A stretch of DNA of 50,035 nt from Zygnema cylindricum (lineage: Eukaryota > Streptophyta > Zygnematophyceae > Zygnematales > Zygnemataceae), in assembly GCA_037447655.1 (NCBI GenBank), contig JBBHKE010002142.1:13658-63692 (forward strand), written 5' to 3'. Made by a program: the position numbers and the translations under genes. This document shows, piece after piece, positions 22,940 to 34,689 of the stretch; the first letter of the stretch is position 1; the number at the start of each line of letters is the position of its first letter. The notes beneath the pieces are model-generated. The model was not told the DNA's origin and searched no databases. It saw only the letters and a program-made list of their open reading frames with translations.

Positions 22940-25130
22940 TTAGTTCATCTTTGACAACGATGTTCCTTGCTACAATAATTTTTTGCCTATTAAAGACAAA
23001 GACTCTATAAGCTTTAGAGTGATCATCATATCCTAACAAAATGCCCTGCAATCCCTTAGGTTCCATTTTCCATCTACCATTAGACGTATCCAAAATAAAG
23101 CATTTACTTCTAAAGACTTTGAAATAACTTACATCCGGTTTTCTACCCATCCAGATCTCGTAGGGGGTGGTTTATAGCGATCTTAAACCTATAAATTTTT
23201 TGATATAAACTGCACAATTTAATGCTTTAGCCCAGAATTTCGGATCCAAGTCCTTGTGCGCAAACATGGACCTAAAGCTTTCTGTGATAGTTTTATTTAG
23301 TCTTTCTGTGACCTTATTTTGTTTTGGAGAGTATCGAATTGTTAGTTTGTGACTAATACCTTTGTTAAGTAAGAAATTTTCAAACTCTTTTGACGAATAT
23401 TCCCGCCATTGTACGATCAGAGCTCCATAATTGGCAAACCCTCTAGTTTCTCCGCCCACGCTTTGAAGTGTTGAAAATGAGTGAAGGCCTCACTCTTGTC
23501 TTTCATACAATAGACTTTAGTAAACCTCAAAAAATCAAGTGTAAACGTAACCATATATTTCATCCCCCCGGCAGATGGTACTTTTGTAGGGCCGAAAACA
23601 TCAAAATGAATGAATTATAAAAGTTTAGTAAATTATGTTCACACTCTTGAGAAAACTATAATCTGTGTATTTTTCCTAATGCACCGCCATCACACGTTTT
23701 AGGTGACTTATTTGACAGAGTGACTCTTTCTATTTTACTAGCATTGACCATCTTTTCTATACTATCATAGTTCACATGGCCTAATCTTTTATGCCACAAC
23801 TCATATGATGATAATGCACCGGAATACAAAACATCATTTTTTTTATTATTGGGCATATCCATTCGATACATTTTGCTGGCATCTCTAGTTACCGTAATTG
23901 CAATTTTTCCATTTTTGCTAACAACCTGCGTGCCATGTTTCAGATTGACCTTAAACCCTTTACTTTCTACCAAAGAAGTTGAAAACAATTTTTTCTTAAA
24001 ATCTAGTAATGGAAAACATTATGAAGAGTTCTCTCAACTACCTTACCTTTACATTAACTAGCAAATAGACATCCCATAGAGCCCGTGTTTGCACACTCAT
24101 TCCACATGCATAGTAGATATTTATCTCCTGCGATGATTTCAGATTTTTGAAAACTGCCTTGTTCCAGCTCTTGTGGGCCAACGCTCTCGTGTCCATTATT
24201 TATCCATTGTCTTTCGCGCCCTCCATTGCTGCCGCCAAAGCAAATTGATAATTATCCTCTTTGTCAAAGAGTGAAAGAGACTCGTCCTGATGAGATGAAG
24301 ACGCCGAGAATAGTGATTTTCCTTGTTGTGAAGATCCCGTGAAGCCTTGATGAAATTGGCTCTGTTGCCATCCAGGCCTGTACCGACCTATTTTATTAGT
24401 TTTCTTGAGCTTAGGACAGAATTTATATCCATGACCTTTTTCATTATGTCTATTTCCTCTTTGATTAAACAATTTAAACTGATTTTGATTCTGATTAAAC
24501 TGATTTCTTTGGTGATAAAATTGAGCTTTTTTGTCAAATTTTGTGCTAAATGCCTCTATTTGTTTTTCACCATTAAGAATTTTAGAATCTGCTTCCTCTT
24601 CTAATATCAAATTAATCACTAACTGTAGTGTCCAGCTAGCTTTAACTTTCTGTTTCAGCCTACCTGACGTTGCTTTCATAGTAGTAGGAAGACCTCTCAT
24701 TAGCAAAGCAGGCTGTTGAACCTGAGGAAAAGATCCACTTGCACAAACATAAGAATCTATTAGTATTCAAAATTTGTTACATTAGTTCTTCCTGAACATT
24801 AGCCTTTTCAAAATAATTGTTGAGAGATTTCCATATATCAATCGCCTTTTTCATTTTAATCCATGACATAGCCAATTCTTCTGAGATACATAATTTCAAA
24901 AGGGGCCGAGCTTGCGATTTTTTTTTTGACCAAGACAGATCCGTTTCTGCGAGTGAACCATCCAAAACATCCAAAAGGTTAACATTTTTGAAGTGTGTCT
25001 CCACCATATCTGCCCAATAAGCTTATTTTATCATCAAAAAGATAGAAATTCTTGTTGACAGGCCTATAGCCAGTTGTTCAACGACCACTAGAGCAGGTGG
25101 AGCAACAACAGTAGTAGTAGAAGTAGACAT
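22940..25130 (-). pseudogene. Copia gag-protease-integrase remnant (internal2)
   Basis: Minus strand, starting at the ATG in LTR2 (25,130-25,128; Met-Ser-Thr-Ser-Thr-Thr-Thr). Gag core at 25,007-24,777 and 24,706-24,200, with only a partial zinc knuckle (ends GHGYKFCPK). Integrase N-terminal zinc region (WHKRLGHVNYDS, then CDGGALGKIH) at 23,988-23,656, and the core end with its Glu region (TERLNKT) at 23,459-23,172, then 23,150-22,929. This copy keeps TGG at the gag position that is a stop in three other copies. A stop in the leader and several frameshifts inactivate it. Confidence 0.85.
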
Positions 25131-26018
25131 AATTCACTCAAAGAAGCTTACAAAGAATCCTATCAAACAGTTGTTTTCTACATCTCACCAAATATGTCAC
25201 ATAAATCTAAACTACTTCAAACTATACCACAATATAGAATATCACAAATACTGACAACTCCCAAAGTTTGAGCTCAATTGATCCAACATACACCAAGATA
25301 TGCTACTCAAACGTTTCACAAAAATATTTTGCAGTTTACACAGTCTGGAAGTCTCGATACATAAAATGTTCTTCGTCCTAAGTTTTGTACTCTGCACTTA
25401 GTTGTCCTACTTCATAGTGCTCTACCGCCGATACAAGTGTACCTAAGAGATACGTCCAAAAAACTAAAATTCCACTAAGGTCAAGTGCTCCTAATAACGC
25501 TAAAACTAATCTTTCAGTGTACAATCAATATTACTAAGAATCCTATACAGGTTATTTGTTCAAATACTTGTCGCCGGCTTAGTGACAGTTGTCTGAATAC
25601 GTCCATCCGGCTGTTGCAAAGCACTTTCAGCGAGTCACTTGTTTATCCTCTTATGAATCTTGTCTATTGACTTGATTCATATCAACCACAGCTGTGAAGT
25701 TCAATTCTTAATCATATACAAATATTTCTAGCTTCATCGCAGCTGCGTTGTCCTATACCAAATAAGCGGCAGCTGCGTTTTGTGTTGTTGCGTCGCAGTA
25801 GTATTTTCCGTTTAGATCGTATCAAAGATTACCGCTGTTGCCCTTGTCTCATCAGCGTCGCACCAGCGTTATTCCACTCTATATGTGACACGTACATGCT
25901 GGTGTTGGTACCAATCCAAAACTTGCACTGTGTTTTTTACGACGACGCATGTCCTTATAGATCTATATTTCCACCGTCTTTCTAATTTGTTGAGATTGAA
26001 AGCTTTCCAAAACCAACA
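25073..26018 (-). repeat. LTR2, shared LTR of the tandem copia pair
   Basis: 946 bp. On the minus strand it starts TGTTGGTTTTGG at 26,018 and ends next to the degenerate primer site TGGCTATAGGCC (25,061-25,072). It is the 3' LTR of internal1 and the 5' LTR of internal2. Its end encodes a 22-residue gag leader. Compared with LTR1 it has extra sequence near 25,610-25,670. Confidence 0.8.
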
Positions 26019-26033
26019 CTCCCCTAAAGCTTT
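26019..26033 (-). promoter_or_regulatory. Polypurine tract of internal1
   Basis: On the minus strand AAAGCTTTAGGGGAG directly precedes the LTR2 start TGTTGG. It is nearly the same as the element D tract, confirming the LTR boundary. Confidence 0.75.
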
Positions 26034-26178
26034 AGAATAAGTATCCCGACGCAGCTGAGATGAAGAACTAGGGTAGCATTGCAACATAGCAACATAACAA
26101 TTAAACATGTCATCCAGTCCGACTACATCTCAATGTTGGACTATCGCAACATTGCAGTATAGCAGTGCAACAATTGAG

Positions 26179-29100
26179 CTATTCACTTAATCCCACTGCG
26201 TCCCTACAATACTTCATCTTAGGAGCAGGAAGAGCTTTAGTGGGCATATCAACAATTTTTTTTGCATCTGGTAAATAACATAATTTAATCACTCTAGAGA
26301 ACATTTTTTCTTTTACAAAGTGTAATCTTACATCCATCTGCTTGCTTTTGAAGTGGTGACTCGGGTTAGAAGCAATGGCAATGGCAGCCTAGTTATCACA
26401 CCAGATCACTTGTGGACCAACTTGCATGTATCCCAATTCTTGCAACATGGATTTCACCCATAAGAGTTATTTGAGGGCCGAGCTCGCAACCATATATTCT
26501 GACTCCATCGTCGATTGTGCTGTGACCTTTTGAAATCTGCTCGAAAAGCAAGTCCCGTTTCCAATTTCCAGAACGAATCCTGTGGTGGATTTTTGGCTTG
26601 GCATGTCGCCATAGCTTGCATCACTCCACGTTTGCAGCTTCACTTCTCCTCCGCCTAGTGTGAGCTTGAGGTCTTTAGTTCTTGCCAAGTATCTTAAAAC
26701 TCTTCTTGCTGCATCACGGTCAGATTTCCTCGGATTCTCTAGACTTCTACTCAGTACTCCAATTGTTGACGCAATATCCGGACGAGTACAGTTTCTGAAA
26801 TATATTAAGCTTCCCACTATCTATCTGTTAGGTATCACTGTCATAGGATCATCCTCCCCAGACTCAAAAATTTCACTGACAATAACACCCGGTTCTGTTT
26901 CTTCCCCCTCTAACTTATGCCGAAACTCCATTGGTGTTACACATCGTTTTACCCCCCGCATTCTATATTCATATAACATGTTTCCAATAGCCTCATTTTG
27001 AGTCAATTTTAGTAATCTTCTTTTTCTATACCTCTCTACTTGGATTTCTAAAATATATTTTGCCTCACTGAGGTCTTTTGTTTCGAACCGTGAGTTTAAA
27101 GCAATTTAATTTTGTTAATTTCAACCATTAATTTGAACTAATAGTAAATCATCTACATACACCGCTATGTACGCTATTCATCCTCACATTTTAAAACATA
27201 GACAGAGTGATCAGAACTTATCTTTTAAAATCGTAGGCCAGTTAACAATTCATCAAGTTTTAGATTCCATTGCCTAGGGGCATGTTGTAGGCCGTACAAA
27301 GATTTTAGCAGTTTGCATACTAAGTGCTCTTTTCCTGGTTCTGCATACATTTCAGGCTGCTGCATGTAAATGGTCTCCTCTAGTTCTGCATGAAAAAAGG
27401 TCGTCTTTACATCCATCTGATGTATTTCTATATCTTTCATAGCAGCTAGAGATAGCAAAATCTTAACTGTCGCAAATCTTACAACAGGAGAAAATGTTTC
27501 TTTAAAATCAATTCCTTCCTTTTGATTATACCCCTTTGCTAGAAGTCTAGCCTTATTTCGTTCAATGGTATAATCTGGATTTAACTTCACCTTGAATACC
27601 CATTTGTTGCCGATCGCTTTTCGATCCGAAGGAAGGTCCACAAGCTCCCATGTCTGAGCCTCCATGATCGACTTCATTTCAAAGTTTGTCGCCTTGATCT
27701 ACTGATTCCCCTCTAGTGGTGAGAAGGCTTCTCGGATGGTCAGAGGCTCCCTTGAGGTTGCCAAGTAGGCGAAGTGAGAACTTGCTTGCAGGCGGCTAGT
27801 GGATCTTTTTCCCCCGGAAATTTTGAGGCTGAAATTGTCAGATCCCGTGCATTGCGCTTGTTTCGCTGATTGCGATCCGTAGGCAGTGACTGTTGTTGGT
27901 CTGCTTCGAAAACAAACTTGTTTGGGAACCTGATTATGTTCCGACTCTTGTGTAACCAGTAGTGAATTTCGCATCTGTGGGACAATATTATGGATGCTAT
28001 CTTAAATGACATATTCTTGTACTTTTTGTTGCAGCTGCTGCTCTGTCAATTTCAATAAGTCTATCGATTCTAGTTCATCTTTGACAACGATGTTCCTTTC
28101 TACAATAATTTTTTGCCTATTAAAGACAAAGACTCTATAAGCTTTAGAGTGATCATCATATCCTAACAAAATGCCCGGCAATCCCTTAGGTTCCATTTTC
28201 CATCTATCATTAGACGTATCCAAAATAAAGCATTTACTTCCAAAGACTTTGAAATGACTGACATCCGGTTTTCTACCCATCCAGATCTCGTAGGGAGTGG
28301 TTTCTACCGATCTTAAACTTATAATTTTTTTGATATAAACTGCACAATTTAATGCTTTAGCCCAGAATTTCGGATCCACGTCCTTATCCGCAAACATGGT
28401 CCTAGAGCTTTCTGTGATAGTTCTATTTAGTCTTTCTGTGACCCCATTTTGTTTGGGAGAGTATAACATAGATAGTTTTTTACTAATACCTTCCTTAAGT
28501 AATAAGTTTTCAACTCTTTTGACGAATATTCCCGCCATTGTCCGATCAGAGCTCCATAATTGTTGTTTCTCCACCCAAGCTTTGAAGTGTTGAAAATGAG
28601 TGAAGACCTCACTCTTGTCTTTCATAAAGTAGACTTTAGTAAACCTCAAAAAATCATCTATAAACGTAACCATATATTTTATCCCCTCGGCAGATGGTAC
28701 CTTTGCAGGGCCGAAAACATCAGAATGAATGAATTGCAAAATTTTAGCAAGATTTTGTTCAGACTCTTGAGGAAACGGTAATTTGTGTATTTTTCCTAAT
28801 GCACCGCCATCACACGTTTTAGGTGACTAATTTGAGAGAGTGACTCTTTCTATTTTACTTGCATTTACCATCTTTTTCATACTGTCATATTTCACATGCC
28901 CTAATCTTTTATGCCACAACTCATTTGATGATAATGCACCGGAATACAAAACATCATTTTTTTTATTATCGGGCATATCCATTCAATACATTTTACAGGC
29001 ATCTCTAGTTCTTGTAACTGCAATTTTTCCATTTTTGCTAACAACCTACCTGCCATGTTTCGGATTGACCTTAAACCCTTTACTTTTTACCAAAGAAGTT

Positions 29101-30302
29101 GAAAACATTTTTTTCTTAAAATCTGGTAATGGAGAACATTATGAAGGGTTCTCTCAACCGCCTTGCCTTCTACATCAACTAGCAAGGAGACATCACCTAG
29201 AGCCCGTGTTTGCACACTCATCCACATGCATAGTAGATATTTATCACCAATGTTGATTTCAGATTTTTGAAAACTGCCTTGTTCCAGCATATGTGGGCCA
29301 ACGCTCTCGTGTCCATTATCCATCCATTGTCTTTCGCGCCCTCTATTGCTGCCTCCATAGCAAATAGATCATCATACTTTTTGTCAAAGAGTGAAAGAGA
29401 CTCGTCCTGATGAGATGAAGACGACGAGAATAGTGCATTTCCTTGTTGTGAAGATCCCGTGAAGCGTTGAGAAATTGGCTTTGTTGCCATCTAGGCCTAT
29501 ACACACCTGTTTTATTAGCTTTCTTGAGCTTAGGACAGAATTTATATCCATGACCTTTTTCATTATGTCTATTTCCTCTTTGATTAAACAGTTTAACTGA
29601 TTCTGATTCTGATCAAACTGATTTCTCTGCTGATAAAACTGAGCTTTATTGTCAAATTCTTTGCTAAATGCCTCTATTTGTTTTTCACCATTAAGAATTT
29701 TAGAATCTGCTTTCTCATCTAATATCAAATTAATTGCTAACTGTAGTGTCCAACTAGCTTTAACTTTCTATTTCAGCCCATCAGACGTTGCTTTCATGAT
29801 AGTAGGAAGACCTCTCATTAGCAAAGCAGGTTGTTGAACCAGAGGAAAAGATCCACCTGCACAAGCATGAGAATCTACTAGTATTCCAAATTTGTTACAT
29901 TATTATGCCGTAATGCCACTCGTGTATTTGTAGTCCCAAATTTGTCCAGTTAAAAATAGTTTTTTCGAACATTAGCCTTTTCAAAATCATCTTTGAGAGA
30001 TTTCCATATATCGATCACCTTTTTCATTTTTATCTGTGACATAGCCAATTCTTCTGAAATACAGAATTTCAAAAGTGACCGAGCTTGCGAATTTTTTTTT
30101 GACCAAGACGGATCCATTTCCGCCAGTGAACCATCCAAAATATTCAAAAGGTTAACATTTCAAAGTGTGTCTCCACCATGTCTGCCGAATAAGCGTATTT
30201 TATCCATGAGAAGATATACATTCTTGTTGATTGGCCTATTTCCTGATGTTCAACGACCACTAGAGCAGGTGGAGCAGCAGCAATAGTAGTAGAAGTAGAC
30301 AT
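26179..30302 (-). pseudogene. Copia gag-pol polyprotein (internal1), degenerate
   Basis: Starts at the LTR1 ATG (30,302-30,300), ends at TAG 26,181-26,179. Order: gag (30,147-29,384), protease with WIMDTRA where WIMDTGA is expected (about 29,330), integrase zinc region (about 28,800-29,000), integrase core (28,739-28,002: HSDVFGP, NGVTERLNRT), RT (27,677-27,225), YVDD in another frame (about 27,145-27,165: VYVDDLL), RNase H (26,817-26,467: WSDASYGDMPS, TMESEYM) and C-terminal end to 26,179. The protease Gly-to-Arg change and multiple frameshifts imply no active enzyme. At the gag Trp that is a stop in other copies it has TCG (Ser). Confidence 0.9.
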
Positions 30303-31129
30303 AATTCACTCAAAGAAACTAACCAAGAATCCTATCAAACAATTTTTTCTACAGCTCACCAAATCTGTCACATAAAACTAAAATGCTTCAAACTATACCA
30401 TAGTATAGAGTAACTCAAATATTGACAACTCCCAAAGTTTCAGCTCAATTGATCCAACATACACCAAGATATGCAACTCAGAAGTTTCCCAAAAACATTC
30501 TGCAGTTTACACAATCTGGAAGTCTGGATACATAAAATGTTATACTTCCTAAGTTTTATACTCTACATTCAGTTGTCCTACTTCATAGTGTTGTTCCGCC
30601 GATACAAGTGTCCCTAAAAGATACGTCCAAAGAACTAAAATTCTACTAAGGTCAAGTGCTTCTAATCAAGCTAAAACTAATCTATCACTGTAGGATCAAT
30701 ATTACTAAGAATCCTATACAGGTGATTTGTTCAAATATTTTTCGCCGGCTTAGTGACACTTGTCTAGATACATCCGTTGGCTTGATTCATATCAAGCGCT
30801 GCAGCACATTTCAATTCTTAATCATATTCAAATATATGAAGCTTCGTCGCAGCTTCGTTTGTCCAATACCAAATTAGCCACAGCTGCGTTTTGTCTCGTT
30901 GCGTCGCAGCTGTGTTTGCCATACACTTTGTATCAAAGATATCCGCAGCCATGTTAATCCCATCTGCGTTGCAGCTGCGTTGTTCCACTCTATGTGTGAG
31001 AGGTACAACTGGTGTCGGTACCAATCCAAAACACGCACTGTGTTTCACACGACATCGCGTGTCCTTATAGATGTATATTTCCACTGTCCTTCTAATTTTG
31101 GTGAGACTGAAAGCTATCCAGAACCAGTA
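30245..31129 (-). repeat. LTR1, 5' LTR of the tandem copia pair
   Basis: About 885 bp, roughly 85-90% identical to LTR2 by eye, with its first TG eroded to TA. It begins exactly where the gypsy integrase reading breaks off. It contains several GCAGCTGCGTT/GCGTCGCAGCTG motifs at 30,845-30,985 that could be enhancer-like repeats in U3. The end encodes Met-Ser-Thr-Ser-Thr-Thr-Ile then Pro-Pro-Ala-Leu-Val-Val-Val-Glu. Confidence 0.8.
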
Positions 31130-31400
31130 GGAGAATTGTTGAATCATTAACAAGACAAAACGGTTTCCCCTACAACTGGTTGGAAGTGGTCCCAGCACAT
31201 CGAATGACCATCTGTAAAACATCCCTCGGATGGGGAGGGAGTAAAGTTTTGTTCCACCCTTTTTGTCAAAAGCAGCTTTCACCCGGTCACACTAAGGGCA
31301 CGTCTGCACCAAACCATTGACCTAGGCGCGATACCCATGCCACCAATAGGATCGTGTGATCAGTAAGGTGACCCGTTTCAGTTCAAATTGCCCGCATTGC
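31130..31400 (-). pseudogene. Gypsy integrase, N-terminal part, truncated
   Basis: On the minus strand: a zinc-binding half CPxCDRVKAAFDKKGG near 31,300-31,255 (a TAG sits between the Cys residues), then PIRGMFYRWSFDVLGPLP with the first catalytic Asp (about 31,220-31,190), then FVLLMIQQFS, after which the frame passes into LTR1. The second Asp and the Glu are lost. The block would have acted in DNA insertion. Confidence 0.85.
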
Positions 31401-31689
31401 AGGTAAAGACGAACAATAAGGGTTTCAAGAACTGCCGGAGGAGGAACCACTTTCCTCGTCCCATCTGCTCTTTTTCTGAGAAGAATGCCTCATTCCCATT
31501 CATACGCCGCCATCCGGGTATGAACACAAGATAAGTGAATTCCGGCTAGGTGGGGAAAAGGGGAACCTTTCTGGATGGACTCAAGGGAATCGAGGTCATT
31601 CAAATATTCTTGCGATTGGCTCCAATGGGAGCCCGCCCCTCCAACTCTGCAGCAAAAGTTGACAATTCCTTTTCAGCTCTAGGCAGCTA

Positions 31690-32200
31690 AATAAAGGCTA
31701 AGGAAGCCCAGAGAAATTCCAGGTTGAGCTTGGGGTCTTCATCGTGCCAAGCCTCAGTAGAGTTTGTGGTGGAAGGGTCTAGATTCCTGCTGAGTCTATT
31801 TGCATTCACATGGATCTGCCCGGCTCGGTGGATAATGTTGAAGTTGTGTTCTTGCAAGATGAAAACCGATCTGGCCAGCTTGCCGACCAACTTACTGTTC
31901 TCCATTATCCATTTGAGGGGCTCGTGATCCGTAATAAGGGTGAAGTGTACTCCATAGAGGTAAGGCATGAAATGTTGGATGGCCACACCGCAACGAGTAA
32001 TTCCCCATGGTAATGGTTGTAATTCCCCTCGGCTCTGTTATTACTCCGACTTGCGTAAGCCACTACATACTCAGCCCCTGCATCGTCCACTTGAGCGAAA
32101 ACTGCTCCCAATCCGAACCTGCTCTAATCAGTATAAAGGACGAAAGGCTGCTGGGTGATTGAGCATCCTGAGCACAAGATGGTTCTTCAGGGAATCTTTC
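31690..32200 (-). pseudogene. Gypsy RNase H domain
   Basis: Two overlapping minus-strand frames give AVFAQVDDAGAEYVVAYASR, NNRAEGNYNHYHGELLVAVW (32,111-31,905) and then YLYGVHFTLITDHEPLKW and the HRAGQIHVNANRLSRN tail (31,986-31,780). These are the conserved tether-RNase H blocks, with TDHEPLKW near the active-site Asp. One frameshift splits the domain near 31,960. Confidence 0.88.
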
Positions 32201-32289
32201 AAGAATTGATAAGCAGTTTGCTGTCTTCCGCCTACTGCCACTCCTGAACCTTTTGCAATAATTGATTCAATGGCTGGGCATGGCTACTA

Positions 32290-33070
32290 AATTCGAGAAT
32301 AAACCTCTGGTAATAGTTGGCCTGGCCCAGGAAAGTGCGAAGAGCAGAAATGTCTTGCGGGGGTGGAAGGACGTCTAAGGCTGCCACCTTTAACTATATG
32401 GGGACCCAGTGTCCCAAGAGTCACCTCATGACCCTTATAAATGGTTTTTTGCACCCTAAAAATGCCCTTCCCCGGATGACACTTCAACCTCGCTGCTTTG
32501 AGAGCTCAAAGAACGATCTGTATATGCTCCAAGTGTTCCTCAAATATCTTAGAGAAAATGATCACATCCTCGGTGTAACACCGTGCACAATTGATCCCCT
32601 AGAGGGCCTCATCTATTTCTTGTTGGAATTTGGCAGGTGCATTTTTGAGGCCAAATGGCATGTACAGCCATTCATACAACTTGGATCCAGCCCAAAAGCG
32701 GTCCTCTCTCGGTGCTTTGGCTCCATTGCAATCTGGTGGAATCCATTTTTCATACCAGACGTTGAGTAAATGTTGGCCCTAACAAGAGAGTCAAAAACAT
32801 CTCTTCCCGGGTGGACATTGGATAACGGTCGGAGACAATTGCCGCGTTGAGCATCCGATAGTCCCCACACATCTGGAATTTTACAATTTTCTCGGATGAG
32901 TCTTTATTTGGAGAAGCACTGTTGGAGAGGCAAACCCATGTAGCCTTATACTTTCTTGCACTAGCCCCGCGTCCACCAAAGTCTGCATCTTTGCGGTGAT
33001 GAACTTTTTCTCCTTCACACTGAAAGGGTACTGTTTCTACCAAACAGTCGCCGTCTCGTCCGTCTGGTCA
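32290..33070 (-). pseudogene. Gypsy reverse transcriptase
   Basis: Blocks seen on the minus strand: KFQMCGDYRMLNAAIVSDRYPM (33,043-32,800, finger region), NIYSTSGMKNGFHQIAMEP with RTAFG (32,780-32,690), then the catalytic Y-x-D-D position at 32,566-32,577, which reads Tyr-Thr-Glu-Asp, followed by VIIFSK, and KCHPGKGIFRVQKTIYKGHEV (32,487-32,400, thumb edge). The Asp-to-Glu change would abolish or cripple polymerisation. At least three frameshifts are present. Confidence 0.88.
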
Positions 33071-33419
33071 ATGCAAAAAGGGATCCCCTTAAAGATCCCT
33101 TCATTTGTGTCAGACCAAGAGAACACTTGCATGTTCTCCTCTAACAGCTTAGAGAGCCGGGCATTTTGCTATGGGTCTATCTGTTCCCCTAAAGTCCTGT
33201 CCATCTTCCCAGGTTCCACTACCGCCAATGCTTCCGGTGGGCGACCCCAAATGGAGATGACGAATTCCAATTCTACCTGTGGATTTGTCCCTTGCTCGGC
33301 TGCTAAAACGCTAACATTCCCTAAGCTCCCTTGTTTTGAGCCTCCGCTCCCCCACATTGAGGATTTCCTAGGTTTAGTGTGCTATCTGAATGTAATTTGC
33401 TTTATTCGTTTTTTCTTGC

Positions 33420-34640
33420 CTATCTCCCCGCTTGAAGCTGTAGAGTAGCTTTCATGGCCAACAACTGTTGAGCTTGAAGGTATGTTGCCTGTGACTTTGG
33501 AGACTGGAGGTTGGAGAATGCCAGAGAATGTTGCAGCACCCATGAAATTTTATTCAAATCCATACTTTGCCCAATTAAACTGCACCCATTTGAGGCCAAG
33601 ACCCCTGGTGCGGCTGTGGTTGCTGGTCGAAATCCCATTGCTTGTTCACGTTTCTCAATACTTGGTGTTGTCAACGTAGCGATCGTATTGTCAAAGATCA
33701 TTCTTGGTGCGCTTTGCCGATAAGCATGGCAGTTAGGGAAAGATACCAGGGTCTGTAGGGCCCTTCGTGGATTTCCGGGTTTGTTGTAACCAAAAAAGGG
33801 TGCTTAGTCGGCTATGGTCACAAGGGTGGCCATTCCCCTTGGTCTGAGAATTTGTTGAAATGTGATGTTGGGATCCGAAGCGTGTGTTTTCAACAGCTGT
33901 TCGAGGATGGGAAGGGGAGCCACGTTGGTCCAATAAGCCCAAACTTTGTGGGCTTTTGATTCGACCTGAGTTGCATTAAACACTATTGGAGTCCTTAGAA
34001 CCTTGCTCAGTTGGTTCCTAGGGTTGACTACCTATTTTTTTTTAACATCTGAGGGGTGAACATTTTCAAAGGCGTACCCCACTGGTGTGTCTTGGCGATC
34101 TTATAATCCTATTATCAGTCAAGTCATGTGAAAGAATGTTGTGCTACGTACATCTTGGTGTCCTCTGCCTTGTTGCGCTAATGAATACCCCTAGCAAGGC
34201 CATCAAACAATCACCAGATATACCCTTCCAAGCTTCTCCAACTGTGAATCCGTGATGTTGTCCACATTCTGGGGAAGCGTACACTGAGAGTAAGACATGG
34301 CTGACACCGAGAGTTGCTCTGGGTAAAGATGGTGTTACTGTTGCAATCAATACTCACTGACTGCACGGGCTTCTGGGTCAATCTGACTGCTGAGTACGTT
34401 TCTACTTAGTGTCCAACTATCAAGACGACTTTGAAGTTAGAACTAATGCCAGAAAATAGCGATAGAATCTGGAGTCCTGAGAGCGGGATTTCTAGTGACA
34501 CCACTTGTCGTTTGAAGTCCTTTCCTTTGTTGGGAACCATTGGAAGTTTTGACCGAATGAACTTTGCTATCCTTGCGGATATCGCGGCAAAGCCCATGTC
34601 CACTCCATGCCGAAGTGTGGCCATCTGTACCAATCTGTTC
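33420..34640 (-). pseudogene. C5-cytosine DNA methyltransferase domain inside the gypsy polyprotein
   Basis: Ordered C5-methyltransferase motifs on the minus strand between protease and RT. Motif I LSLFSGI at 34,465-34,445 (SAM binding; next residue Ser where Gly is usual). IDPEARA at 34,382-34,362 (motif II, acidic Asp). Motif IV Trp-Pro-Cys with catalytic Cys codon 34,196-34,194, preceded by VYLVI. ENV at 34,067-34,059 (motif VI Glu). KAHKVWAYWTN ending 33,924 (motif VIII region). EKREQAMGF at 33,653-33,630 and LIGQSMDLN at 33,578-33,552 (motifs IX/X). Everything from about 34,385 to 33,425 lies in one frame, broken only by stops (TGA 34,203-34,205, TAG 34,191-34,193 and a few more). Motif I lies in another frame, and a one-base loss near 34,385 explains this. 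TAA lies at 34,406-34,408. The enzyme would transfer methyl groups to cytosine C5. Retrotransposon-borne methyltransferases are known from charophytes and dinoflagellates. This copy is dead, but the architecture is clear. Confidence 0.85.
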
Positions 34641-34689
34641 TGAAACTCTCTTTCCCATCGCTTCGAAATAGGGAATTGCTAGTGGAATC

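Larger units (their letters stand above)
20460..31129 (-). mobile_element. Tandem copia pair: LTR1-internal1-LTR2-internal2
   Basis: Read on the minus strand: LTR1 (31,129-30,245), internal region 1 with gag to RNase H (30,244-26,019), LTR2 (26,018-25,073), then a second internal region beginning with gag again (25,072) and running to the start of RNase H, where it is cut by satellite at 20,460. One LTR serves both internal regions, the classic product of LTR-LTR recombination between elements or sister copies. The two internal regions are near-identical over long stretches (for example 21,370-21,715 and 27,670-28,010). The family is a relative of element D. Confidence 0.85.

Noticed and set aside
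33720-33800. Possible degenerate gag zinc knuckle (FFGYNKPGNPRR)
   Set aside because: It lies in the same frame as the methyltransferase motifs, none of the four metal ligands is present, and its position after the protease does not fit gag.
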